Assembly (NCBI GenBank): GCA_032622095.1
Contig: CP136062.1
Location: forward strand, 132,325,282 to 132,389,281
Direction of reading: 5' to 3'
DNA length: 64,000 bases
Source of the DNA: Siphonodentalium dalli
Lineage: Eukaryota > Mollusca > Scaphopoda > Gadilida > Siphonodentaliidae
In this document: piece after piece, positions 13,501 to 22,603 of the stretch
How positions within the stretch are numbered: position 1 is the stretch's first letter
Layout of the letters: every line of letters begins with the position of its first letter
Position numbers and translations under genes: made by a program
The notes under the pieces: generated by a model
The model's database searches: none
What the model was told of the DNA's origin: nothing
The model's input: only the letters and a program-made list of their open reading frames with translations

Positions 13501-14020
13501 ATCTGAAATGCACAGGCCATCAATAAAGAAGACAAAGCCTGTTCTTAATGGAGCCCAGAAAGGCCAGACACCACCATTTTCATTATCTGGGTAAACTGCC
13601 AACAACGTCAAAGAAACAATGGTTTGTAACGAATGTTCCAAACTAAGAGTAATTCACAGTAAAACTTTACTATCAGAAAATGAGAAACAAATCCTAAATC
13701 GGTTCATTCAATTCTATGAGTATACCTGTGGTGCAGAATTGCATAGCTTGATCAATTTGGAGAAAGCCCCACGAGTAAGCAATGTTCTTGAGAAACTGTA
13801 TGTTCGGGTTTTTACATGCAAGGACGATGTTGAAACTGCATTTTTCAGTTCAAAATCTTTCATAGATGTATGTGTTAAGTGTGCCACCACTGACAATTTG
13901 GTGAAGGATGTCGGGTGCTTCCCACAATGTACTGATTGTGCCATTAAATTCCCAATTATACAAAGGAGGAAGAGGGCACTTAAACCAAGGGATCCCGCTG
14001 GGGGTAAGAAGAAGAAATGA
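10530..14020 (+). pseudogene. Decayed spliced gene for a DDE-like, zinc-ribbon transposase of unclassified family
   Basis: One protein is readable across several frames: 10530-10952, then 10940-11244, an intron at 11245-11497 (AAAG|GTATAT donor, TTTTCCAG acceptor, reading phase kept), then 11498-12541, 12520-13137, and 13285-14020 in pieces. The central region has the pattern expected of an RNase H-fold transposase: Asp in 'CQDDKHFCKVG' (12489), Asp in 'YTDCGPDHR' (12821) and Glu in 'NPPERV' (12953), with 44 residues between the last two. Downstream are cysteine pairs (CNEC near 13625, CVKC and CTDC near 13880-13935) and a basic lysine-rich tail. Damage includes a frameshift near 12520, TAG near 12701, a TGA at 12938 where Trp is likely, and a frameshift after 13137. 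I have the impression of similar uncharacterised proteins in sponge, cnidarian and mollusc genomes, but cannot name the family. No terminal inverted repeats were located. Confidence 0.6.
11245..11497 (+). other. Intron in the DDE-like gene
   Basis: The coding frame ends at 11244 (phase 2) before GTATAT and resumes at 11498 after a pyrimidine-rich tract and CAG. Joining restores an uninterrupted frame across Asp-Lys-Arg-Lys-Ser-Thr. AT-rich, with no conserved reading frame inside. Confidence 0.6.
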
Positions 14021-15231
14021 ATGTATTGTGAACTTTATTGTTAAGTATTTTTAATTTTTTACTTGACCTAGCCAACTGCCAGGTCCTGCATAGTAAATAG
14101 ATCTGACTAAAGTACAAGATATAGTATTTACCATCAGTTTGGACTTTGTATTACTTTTAAAACTACAATGTATTAATAAACTTGAATCCAACAGTTTATG
14201 TATGCTGAACCAGCTGGGTGCATTTGTATGCGTTTTCTTCGACCAAATAAACATGTGTTTCTTTAATATACTGTTGTAGTCATTCAACATACCTTACCAA
14301 ATGGATATTTCTATTGTCAGGATGACTAAACCCTTGTCTATTGATTGCTGACTATCACAGGAGGTTTTCCATATCAAATGGGAACCAAAATTAGAATATG
14401 GAGTTTTGGAACTCATTTATATTGAAACTAAAAAAATTAATAATAAAAACCTGCCTCCCTCATGCTAAAAAATTTGGATATAAAATAAAAACCTGCCTCC
14501 CTCATCACTTTTGAAAAAAATAATTCCTTGAGAAACAAACACCCTTTTTGATTTGGCCTAATTGCAATGAACAGTGTTAGATTAAGATTGTCTAACTTTC
14601 TTCATTGAATTGGTCATATTGTGGAAGGTGCCAATTTTAAGACATTAATAAGTAGATGTATATTTATGAAGGAATTTGTTTCCTTATACTTAGAAAGTGT
14701 TAAGCGAAATATGATGGGAGTTAATAGATGATTAATCTTCATTAAATTATAGTTTTAAATTCTGTTGACTGAGTTGTCGATGTTTTTGTGAATAGTGAAT
14801 ACTTAACACATTTGCAGGTACTAGAGTATATATCGATCTAGAGAAAAGACATCAAATCTGAATAACACAGTATCTTCAACTCATAAATCACATACTGGTA
14901 TTTGTATAATTCTAATTATGATTTGTGCGTTTCCATCCAAGTGGTTAATGTACTAATACTAATTGGTTTGAATACATTAATTATTTCCCTTAGCCCAACA
15001 CTCCTTCTTCTGAATTGGAGCCACCCCCATAATAACCATCGTTTGTTTATATTGTTTGTTTGCGTCAAATGTTTAATATATTATAATTCTTCCCAAATAG
15101 GGAGATTTTTTTTTTTTTATAGTATTATAACTGTTGTTGAATCTAGTCTGTGCAACATACATATCTACAAATACTTAAGGTAGTTACCTTTTATACACTA
15201 GTCTATAGGGAAATTCATAATTAACACTCGG
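14021..15231. other. Non-coding AT-rich region with a short direct repeat
   Basis: AATAAA-type signals occur at about 14174 and 14245, downstream of the DDE-like gene. AAAACCTGCCTCCCTCAT occurs twice (14447 and 14488 regions), followed by GAGAAACAAACACCCTTTTT and TTTGGCC. This resembles a transposon terminus, but no partner was found. Nothing else is recognised. Confidence 0.4.
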
Positions 15232-15525
15232 ATGCAGAAACTTGTTCATTTTCTTAGTAAATATCTCTTGTCGTCGATAAAGATGTACAGATCCAACGTA
15301 CCCAAAATTCTAGAAATAAGTTCTTGGAACGTGAATGGTTTGATCAGAAGAGTGAACAATGAGCAAACAAATAAGATTGATAATGATGATTTTAAAAAAA
15401 AACTCACATCAGATATTATATTCCTTCAAGAAATACACATCGGAAGTGATGAGTCAATCAGTTTGGATGGATATAAATGCATCATACAATGTCGTTCAAA
15501 GGAAACTAGTAGGCTCAAAGGAGGG
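15232..15525 (+). pseudogene. LINE apurinic-like endonuclease, N-terminal fragment (interrupted)
   Basis: Encodes the start of an exonuclease-endonuclease-phosphatase domain of a non-LTR retrotransposon. 'SSWNVNGL' is the first conserved motif and 'FLQEIHIG' carries the catalytic Glu. The frame reaches 'LKGG' and is then cut by the DIRS element at 15526. It resumes at 20358 with 'YIAMIIKHDIAKG', the expected next strand of the fold. The pieces at 15232-15525, 20358-20607 and 21166-21535 are therefore one disrupted gene. The first Met may not be the true start. Confidence 0.75.
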
Positions 15526-15540
15526 TTTTATGTCGTAACA

Positions 15541-15722
15541 CTTATTCAAACCAGATACCATTAGGATTCCATTCCAGCGTGTCACTTTAAATCGCCAACT
15601 CTATAAATGGAAGTTGTGTTTCGTTATGCGCATGCGTAATGAAAACTTCCAAAATACGGTGTCAACTTCCGTGGTAGGAGTCTCCACGTGATAAATATCC
15701 ATCTTTATTTTCGGCGTTGACG
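15541..15722 (+). repeat. Left inverted terminal repeat of the DIRS element
   Basis: Reverse complement of 20141-20321 with only a handful of substitutions. Includes ATGCGCATGCGTAATGA and GGAGTCTCCACGTGATAAAT. It likely carries the promoter for the gag ORF that starts at 15755, but no TATA box is obvious. Confidence 0.88.
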
Positions 15723-15754
15723 AGTTAACATCGTCTCCAACTCTCTCCGTAAAA

Positions 15755-16945
15755 ATGACAGAAGCCGACAATAATATGTCACGCGACTCTTCTCCGAATA
15801 ATGCAGATGATAACATTCACAATACCGTGGCTTCTCCCAGACAAAGAATAAAAAAGCAATTTACTCAGGACATGGCGTCCATGCACGGCCAGTTGAATAC
15901 ACAGCGCCAGCAAATATCGGGATTGCAAAACGATTTACATGCCTTCATGGACATGTTTCAATCCTCTGGAGTTTTGGACTCTCTAAAATCTAAAACAAAA
16001 CCTGTTCCTTCCTCACCCGGAGAAGACCTGGGAAAAGAGGCGGAAGAGGTTGTGAGCATTTATGCTCATTCTCAGATTTCGGACGATGATGATGAATCTG
16101 ATTCGGACTCGGTTATTCAAAAACGTAGGCCAGTTTCAGATACTGGTCCACAGGACAGTGAAACACAAAAAGGCCTCAAGGATTTGTTCGGTTCTGCTTG
16201 TGTGCTAAAAACCGTCGAATCAAAATCTGGCCTGCAGATTGATGCGATCCAAAAAGACGTTCTTGAAAAGAACTTTCGTACACAACACCCTATTTCGGTG
16301 TCATCCTTCAGTGAGGAATCTGTAGATCTATTCCCATTTTCACAAGACACTGACGATTTTTTGGCCGTTCCCACACTGGATCGTTTAGTTGATGGGGTTC
16401 TCATACAGCGTTATGGCAAGGGCGCTGCTTTTACTCGTGCTCATACACGACTCCATACTTTTGGCTATCGTGCTGTCGAGCAGTTAGCATATAAAGGTCA
16501 ACATGCCGCTCGGATGGGCATAATAATGCAGTTATATGTTCAGCAAGCTTTAGGCAAATTACTAGAAAGTGTGTCATCTCAGGATCATCTGGACAATGAG
16601 ATCGAACAAATCAAGGACATTTTCAGTATGACCATATGGTGCCTCGACCAGTTAGGTAGGACTGGCGCACTTCATCACATGGTTCGACTGTCGGCAACAT
16701 TGACGGACACCGGTCTCTCAGACGTTGACGAACGACAACAACTCTCCAACCTTCCGCTAACAGCAGCGGGTGTGTTAGGAGATGGTTTGACTCCCTTTCT
16801 GAAAGCTAGAAAAGAATCTCGACAACAAATCGAGGACTTGCTGCCAGAAGTGTCGCGCAACAATCGTAAATTCTCACCTCCACGTTCGAAGTCCAAGAAA
16901 CAGTTTGCGGGAGACCCAGAACCAGCTTTCCATCTGCGTCTATAG
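15755..16945 (+). CDS. Gag-like ORF1 of the DIRS element (396 aa, intact)
   Basis: An uninterrupted 396-codon frame begins 33 bp after the left terminal repeat. The N-terminal third is polar with a glutamine- and leucine-rich stretch compatible with a short coiled coil (about residues 30-75). It is followed by an acidic serine-rich segment (residues 100-130) and a helical C-terminal half ending in a basic region 'SPPRSKSKK'. There is no zinc knuckle. Position and length fit the structural (gag-like) protein of DIRS elements, thought to package element RNA. It is the only DIRS ORF here without visible lesions. The RT frame begins 3 bp after its stop. Confidence 0.75.
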   Translation: MTEADNNMSRDSSPNNADDNIHNTVASPRQRIKKQFTQDMASMHGQLNTQRQQISGLQNDLHAFMDMFQSSGVLDSLKSKTKPVPSSPGEDLGKEAEEVVSIYAHSQISDDDDESDSDSVIQKRRPVSDTGPQDSETQKGLKDLFGSACVLKTVESKSGLQIDAIQKDVLEKNFRTQHPISVSSFSEESVDLFPFSQDTDDFLAVPTLDRLVDGVLIQRYGKGAAFTRAHTRLHTFGYRAVEQLAYKGQHAARMGIIMQLYVQQALGKLLESVSSQDHLDNEIEQIKDIFSMTIWCLDQLGRTGALHHMVRLSATLTDTGLSDVDERQQLSNLPLTAAGVLGDGLTPFLKARKESRQQIEDLLPEVSRNNRKFSPPRSKSKKQFAGDPEPAFHLRL

Positions 16946-16948
16946 CTA

Positions 16949-18910
16949 GTGCTTCTAGTGGGAAGAGGTCCAATTTACAAACTTTTCGAATCCCCAAAGT
17001 TTCCTACACCGACACCACTCAAAGTAAAGGTGACAATTTCTACAAGAACAAGAAACAAAGTTTCCCGTCAACAGCCTCCTACTCGGGTAGAGGACGACGT
17101 GGGAAACCACACTATTTCTGACTATCTAGATGTAAGTATTATAGATCCTTCTCTTATCGCAAAGCCCGTGGGGGGCAGATTGACAACTTTTATAGCAAAT
17201 TGGTATCCAGTAACATCCGACCAATGGGTCCTGGATACTCTCAAATGGAGTTACAAACTGGAGTTTGTCACTCATCCCCCAGTTTCAGGGGTCATAGCGA
17301 CCCGGGTTCCTATCGCTCACCAACTATTGATGGCACAAGAAATTCAGGCCTTAGTTCCAAAAATGCCATCGAACCAGTCCCATCTCGAGATGTGTCAACA
17401 GGGTTCTACGTACAGTACTCTATTTCTTGTCAAAAAGAAAAAATGGACAGCTGCGTCCAATCATAAACCTAAAAAGTTTAAATCAATATCTAAAAATTCA
17501 ACACTTCAAGATGGACACATTGTCCAAAGTACTTCAGCTAGTTCAGCCACAGGATTATGTGTTCACCCTGAACTTTCAGGACGCGTACTTTCACATTCCT
17601 GTTTTCAAAGCTCACAGAAAGTATCTCAGGTTCCGATTTCAGAACCGATCGTGGCAATTTCAAGTTCTTTGTTTTGGGATGGCAACCAGTCCCAGAGTAT
17701 TTACCAAAATAGCTTCGGTAGTCGTGGCTTATCTTCGAACACAAGGTATCCGACTTGCAGCATATCTAGACGATTGGATTTGTCTCAATCTGTCCCAGAC
17801 ACAGTTACTACAACACCGTCCGTTTGTACTGAACACATTGACACGTCTCGGGTTCATTATCAATTTAAAGAAATCCCATCTAAATCCCAGTCAGACTTTT
17901 ACATACCTCGGGGTTGTTTTTCGGACACCGGCAAATCAGATTCTGCCGACACGCGAACGGGCAGACTGGCCAGTGGTCGGTTGACTCAAACAACTACGGC
18001 ACGGCGTTACCTTCAATTTCTGGGCCTGATCGCTTCAGTAATCGGGGTGATACCTCAAGCACGTTTACGTATGAGGCCAATCCAGTTATACCTCCTTCAA
18101 AATTGGTCTCCTTGTCGCATGTCCATGGATCATATGATACCCTTTTGTCCCATTCTCCTTCCGATATTGGACTGGTGGACAGAGGACCAAAACCTGTTCC
18201 GGGGCTCTTCCCTTGCAGTACGAACACCGGAGATTGTCCTAGTCACGGACACTTCCCAAACTTGGGGATGGGGTGGTTATCTGGACCATCAGACGATTCA
18301 GGGCCAATGGTCCTCAGTGGAAAAATGTCAACATATCAATATTCTGGAAATGACTGCAGTGTTTCGCACACTGCTCCATTTTCTTCCGCAAGTCCGCCAC
18401 AAATCAATACTGATACGTTCGGACAATACGCCTGTCGTCCAATATATCAACAAGCAGGGTGGGACGCGATCTGTAGGGTTGTGTCATCTAGCTATCCAAC
18501 TTTGGGATCTGGCCTTGTCACACCATTGCCAATTACAGGCGGCTCATGTCCGTGGGGTTCACAATCAAATGGCAGATTATTTAAGCCGACATCATTTGTC
18601 AGCACACAAGTGGGAACTGGATCACCAGGTAGCTCAGGCCCTTTTCCAGATGTGGGGGACACCCAATCTCGAACTGTTTGCATCAGCGGTGAACAAGAAA
18701 ACAACTCAATTTTGCTCATGGACAGCGCACCCGCTAGCTTGGGTCGTGGATGCTCTATCGATAGAATGGACGAACCTGTTCGCTTATGCATTTCCGCCCA
18801 TTCCACTGATACCCAGGGTCCTCAATCATATTCAACGGACCGATTGCAAAATAATTTTGATAGCCCCTCGGTGGCCTCGACAACATTGGTATACCCAATT
18901 ACTTAGATGA
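16949..18910 (+). pseudogene. DIRS reverse transcriptase / RNase H (frameshifted)
   Basis: The RT is readable in three alternating frames. 'GGRLTTFIANWYP' (near 17175) opens the domain, 'AIEPVPSRDVSTGFYV' is in the frame at 17200-17466, and the palm is at 17427-17984. The palm has 'LRPIINLKSLN', then 'LNFQDAYFHIP' (motif A) and 'AYLDDW' (motif C, YLDD at residues 113-116 of that frame). The usual first catalytic Asp of motif A (DLxDAYFHI) is Asn here. RNase H follows in the first frame: 'VTDTSQTWGWGG', 'INILEMTAV', 'IRSDNTPVV', then the DIRS-typical tail 'DALSIEWTNLFAYAFPP' and 'ILIAPRWPRQHWY'. With at least three frameshifts and a mutated active site, it is probably inactive. Its stop overlaps the recombinase start (ATGA, 18907-18910). 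Confidence 0.88.
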
Positions 18911-19613
18911 TTGCGCCGGCTTACCAACTTCCACTCATAACATCGCTATTGTCTCAGAATCGGGGCCAAGGGTTGATGCCTCTACCTCAAACGCTTCAGT
19001 TGACGACTATCAGCCAACAGCTCAAAAGTAAAGGGTTTTCAACAGACTCTCAAGCGTTGCTCGTGGCCTCATGGCGTCCGGGCAATCAGAGGGATTACAA
19101 ATGCAAGTTTCGACAATTCAATCGCTGGTGTCGTACGCGACAGATTTCATGGTAATCCAAGACCGAGGTATCACGTTCACTCGACCTGGTTTAGCTAAGC
19201 AGGATAGACCGTCCCATCACTCTCAACAAATATCCATTCCCAGGTATGAGGACTGTAAACATATAGATCCTCGTCGATCCGTTCGTTACCACCTTAAGGC
19301 AACAAAACGGCATCGCTCTCCTGACAATGTGGACACTCAGTCTCTATTTCTGTCTATTCGACAGCCCTTCAAAGCTGTCTCTTCTCAGACTATTTCAAGA
19401 TGGCTAGTAGCATGTATTCAATTCTGCTACACTGAATCTAAACTGGCAAAACCGGACGTCAAAGGACATTCAACATGTAGTGTCGGCCCCTCTTGGGCCT
19501 TGTTTAATGGTGCACCTTTGCAGCAAGTTCTCGATGCTGCTGACTGGAAACGTGGATCGACATTTGCAAACTTTTATTTACGGCCGAAGAAAGTACAGGT
19601 CCTTTCTGGCTAA
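18907..19613 (+). pseudogene. DIRS tyrosine recombinase, internally deleted
   Basis: The first part (18907-19155) holds the N-terminal SAM-like region, ending near 'FNRWCRT'. The frame then jumps to 19071-19613, which begins at 'GITFTRPGLAK' and ends with the C-terminal catalytic block 'GHSTCSVGPSWALF ... ADWKRGSTFANFYLRP'. Compared with the usual DIRS recombinase, roughly 100 residues are missing, including the part that carries the first catalytic Arg. In the HxxR box the Arg is Cys (HSTC). The likely nucleophile Tyr (FYLR) is retained. The protein cannot be a functional recombinase. Confidence 0.85.
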
Positions 19614-19928
19614 CCGATTGATTTCTGCAGTGAAATAAATTGTTATGATTGGATATTCTAAGGATATGTGAATCACTCTTTCGGCGAGTTGCTGGGAATG
19701 GTTTTCCTTAAAGAGTGTGTTAATATGTTTCTCATAATGTACATATGTTTAGTATATAACAGTGGGATTGAAGTGTACATGTATAAATTCTGTGGAAGAT
19801 ACTGCAGCCCTTGGTGGAGGAACCACGAAGGGTGAGTAACTTAGTGTTTTGATATACCTGTACATGTTATTATGTTTATTCCCACCTGCAGCTACATGTA
19901 GGTAGAGTACATTGCTACAAAATCTGAG
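19614..19928. other. DIRS 3' untranslated region
   Basis: AT-rich, non-coding, between the recombinase stop and the internal complementary region. Several TACATGTA-type words. No gene. Confidence 0.5.
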
Positions 19929-20038
19929 GGAATCTTAATGGTATCTGGTTTGAATAAGTGTTACGACATAAAAATGACAATTTGATTTATCAAATTATAG
20001 TTTTATGAGTAACGTAAACTTATTCAAACCAGATACCA
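19929..20038 (+). repeat. Internal complementary region (ICR) of the DIRS element
   Basis: Its left half (GGTATCTGGTTTGAATAAG onward to about 19974) is the reverse complement of the element's left end. Its right half (TGATTTATCAAATTATAG onward) is the reverse complement of the right end. This junction is the template believed to restore circular DIRS intermediates. Confidence 0.85.
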
Positions 20039-20140
20039 GCCCTCCCAACCTCCCCGCTGAGGTTTTACGTCATGTACATATATTTATATGGATATATCTA
20101 GTAGATATTATATACTCGGTGTTTTCACCATCGTTTGGCG

Positions 20141-20321
20141 GTTCGACGCCAAAATGAAGATGGATATTTATCACGTGGAGACTCCTACCACGGAAGTTGA
20201 CACCGTATTTCGGAAGTTATCATTACGCATGCGCATAACGAAACACAACTTCCGTTTATAGAGTTGGCGATTTAAAGTGACATGCTGGAATGGAATCCTA
20301 ATGGTGTCTGGTTTGAATAAG
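20141..20321 (-). repeat. Right inverted terminal repeat of the DIRS element
   Basis: Partner of 15541-15722. Followed by the right-end-specific extension 20322-20357, which is matched only in the internal complementary region. Confidence 0.88.
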
Positions 20322-20357
20322 TTTACGTTACTCATAAAACTATAATTTGATAAATCA

Positions 20358-20607
20358 TATTGCGATGATTATAAAACATGATATAGCTAAAGGGGTGAAA
20401 ATCATAGATAAAAGTATGGGTGACATGCTTTGGATAAAATTGGATCATGAATATTTCCATATACAAGAGGACGTATATGTTTGCTCAGTCTATATCTCTC
20501 CAGAAAACTCCACATATGCAACCAGAAAAGACATAGAAAAAACAATCTTTGAGAAACTGGGATCAGATACACTCAATATAATAAAAAGGGAAAATTCATG
20601 ATAATAG
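20358..20607 (+). pseudogene. LINE endonuclease, middle fragment
   Basis: Continues the domain interrupted at 15525. 'MLWIKLDHEYF' and 'DVYVCSVYISPENS' are the central strands of LINE endonucleases. It is cut again at 20608 by a MITE, after 'ENSMII'; the frame resumes as 'GDLNAH' beyond 21165. Confidence 0.75.
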
Positions 20608-21157
20608 CAGGGGGGGGGGGGGGGGGGTGAAAAAAAAAATTCCGGCACATATGCCGGGGTGGGTGGGTGGTCAAAGCCACCAACAAGCAATTTTTTCCGC
20701 AACTAAAAAAAAAAATTCCTGCTTGTTTTTTAGTGTTTTGGCAATGAGTTGGGCTTCAAAACCACTTTGAATGAGAGAAATAATGTAATTCTAACTGGTA
20801 AACTGACTGCAGGCAGTTATCGTGTTGTATTTTGTTGCAAATTTTGAAATCCAAGATGGCCGCTGGCGGCCATGTTTTTTTGGCCGAATGACTTCAAAAT
20901 GACTCATTCCTATTTACATGTCCGTGTTAACATCCATGATAAATAGTATGCACAGAAGTTCATATACAGCTGTTTACAGTGAATTTCCCCCTGCAAATCT
21001 CTGTTTTAGTGTTAAAAGGGGGGGTGGGTGTCAAAAAATGGTCGGAAAAAACTGCCGAAAACGGAGAAAAAAATTGGCGGTGGGGGTGGGTGGGTACAAA
21101 AAATGATCGAAAGGGAAAAAATGCCATACGTGCCTGAATTTTTTTTCCGACCCCCCT
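20608..21157. mobile_element. 550 bp non-autonomous DNA transposon (hAT- or Mutator-like) inside the LINE endonuclease
   Basis: The 8 bp GATAATAG occurs at 20600-20607 and again at 21158-21165; 9 bp is possible if the preceding T is counted. The ends are inverted and G-rich: CAGGGGGG with a nearby GAAAAAAAAATTC at the left, and GAATTTTTTTTCC-GACCCCCC at the right. Removing the insert and one duplicate rejoins the endonuclease frame. The interior (about 20850-20945) contains one monomer of the satellite found at 8.8-10.2 kb. No ORF. Confidence 0.8.
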
Positions 21158-21165
21158 GATAATAG

Positions 21166-21535
21166 GGGATCTAAATGCTCACATAAATAACAAGGACAAT
21201 GATTTTATTGTTAATGATAATGATGAATATATGGATAACCTTTTACCTTCCAACTATTGGCCAGATGCTATGCAACTTTCTTGAAATACACAAATTCGTC
21301 AGAAAACTAATGCTTATGGAAAGAATGTTAGACATGTGTATTGGGGCTCAGGTCAGAATACTAAATGGTAGAACTCTTGGAGACTCTTCTGGTAAAGTGA
21401 CATTCCATGGTTAGAAATGGGCCGCCATTGATGACTATTGTATATGTAGTACCAACATGTTAAACGATATAGTAAAATTCCAAGTCAGAGACTACAACCA
21501 ACAATTGTCTGATCATTACGAAATATCGACTCATG
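21166..21535 (+). pseudogene. LINE endonuclease, C-terminal fragment
   Basis: Starts with 'GDLNAHINNKDNDF', the conserved Asp/Asn motif of the active site, and ends near 'QQLSDHYEIS', the final SDH motif with the catalytic His. One or two frameshifts and a stop near 21413 intervene. Together with the two upstream fragments, all endonuclease motifs (WN, QE, GDxN, SDH) are accounted for. Confidence 0.75.
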
Positions 21536-21605
21536 AGAGAAAACTTCAGATCGCAAAAAAACGTTAAAACTATTAACTCAGATACCACAACAGAAAAAAT
21601 GGTCA

Positions 21606-22228
21606 ATGATAGAATTTATAAAATTTCAGAAAGAGTTAAGCCATGTTGATTTCAATAGCACTTGTAATCTAATTGATAATACTGATTTGACAAATAAATG
21701 CAACAATGAGGATACAGTAAACACTACAACAAATCATTTTACATCTCAACTGATCAAAACAGCAAATGTTATTAAAAATAAACAGAAAATTAATAAAAAT
21801 AAAAAGAGAAAGATTAAGAAGAAGTGGTATGATAATGATTGTAGTGACCAATATAGACATGTAAAGCACCTTAGCAGAAAGCTGACTAAAGATCCTCTGA
21901 ATAAAACTCTAAGAACGTCAGTTATGGTGGAAGGTAAAAAATGATTCGGCAGAAACAAAGGACATATCGGAATGATATTCTGAACGGCATTGTAGGTTGC
22001 AAAGATAATCAACCGAATGAATTTTGGAACATGGTAGATAAACTCAAAGATAAGTCCAACAATGACCCATGTTCAAATATTTCACCTGACAGCTGGGTGA
22101 CTTATTTTAACTCCCTTCTCAATGAAAATAGTGATACCAAGATTCCTATAAAGGGATATTTCCCAGACCAAAAAGTTAGGGATCTATATATATTGAATCA
22201 ATATATAACAGAAGCAGAGTGGCTCTAA
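21606..22228 (+). pseudogene. LINE linker region between endonuclease and reverse transcriptase
   Basis: Two overlapping frames (21606-21944 and 21941-22228) give the lysine-rich connector typical of these LINEs: 'KKKWYDNDCSDQYRHVKHL', then 'NQPNEFWNMVDKLKDKS' and 'DSWVTYFNSLLN'. The RT domain expected next is missing; the coding signal stops at 'ITEAEWL'. The element is therefore 3'-truncated here, which is unusual for a LINE and suggests a later deletion or rearrangement. Confidence 0.65.
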
Positions 22229-22242
22229 GAAAATGTATTTGA

Positions 22243-22425
22243 TTATCCTTTACTCCACTTTATATGAAGTTTGATTGGATGTGCAGTGACATCCTGAATT
22301 TCATAAAATTTATTTCTGACATTAATTGCATCGTTAATAATCAACATTAAGCTTTTAATACCATCATCAGACAATTTACCAAAACAAAATGCACCTTTAC
22401 ATGTTTCGTCATCAAAGACATCTAT
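22243..22425 (-). other. Unrecognised 60-codon open frame, possible exon
   Basis: On the minus strand an open frame without a Met start reads 'DVFDDETCKGAFCFGKL' to 'AHPIKLHIKWSKG' and a stop. Its composition is protein-like, and it starts just downstream of an AG that could be a splice acceptor. It abuts the end of the LINE relic, so it may instead derive from a repeat. I do not recognise it. Confidence 0.25.
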
Positions 22426-22603
22426 TTACCACTTCAGCAGAAACACATATTTTTAATTTTTAATTATGTTGATCAATTTTGTTCACGCATTAAATGTTAC
22501 TATATGTTTGTTACAATATTGGTGATAATTCGCATGTTGGATTGATACCATTAAATATTTTATTTTATTTTATTTGACATTTATTTGGAACTGTAGAGTA
22601 TAG

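Larger units (their letters stand above)
15526..20357 (+). mobile_element. DIRS1-like tyrosine-recombinase retrotransposon, structurally complete
   Basis: About 4.8 kb. It has inverted terminal repeats (15541-15722 and 20141-20321, few mismatches), an internal complementary region (19929-20038), a gag-like ORF, RT plus RNase H, and a tyrosine recombinase ORF. The internal complementary region equals the reverse complement of the left end joined to the reverse complement of the right end, including the non-shared extensions 15526-15540 and 20322-20357. These extensions define the element borders. DIRS elements integrate through a circular intermediate without target duplication, and none is seen. 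It is inserted in a LINE endonuclease gene. Confidence 0.9.

Noticed and set aside
17914-18906. 330-codon open frame over the DIRS RNase H
   Set aside because: The RNase H motifs are in the overlapping frame; this frame has no motif and is a shadow.
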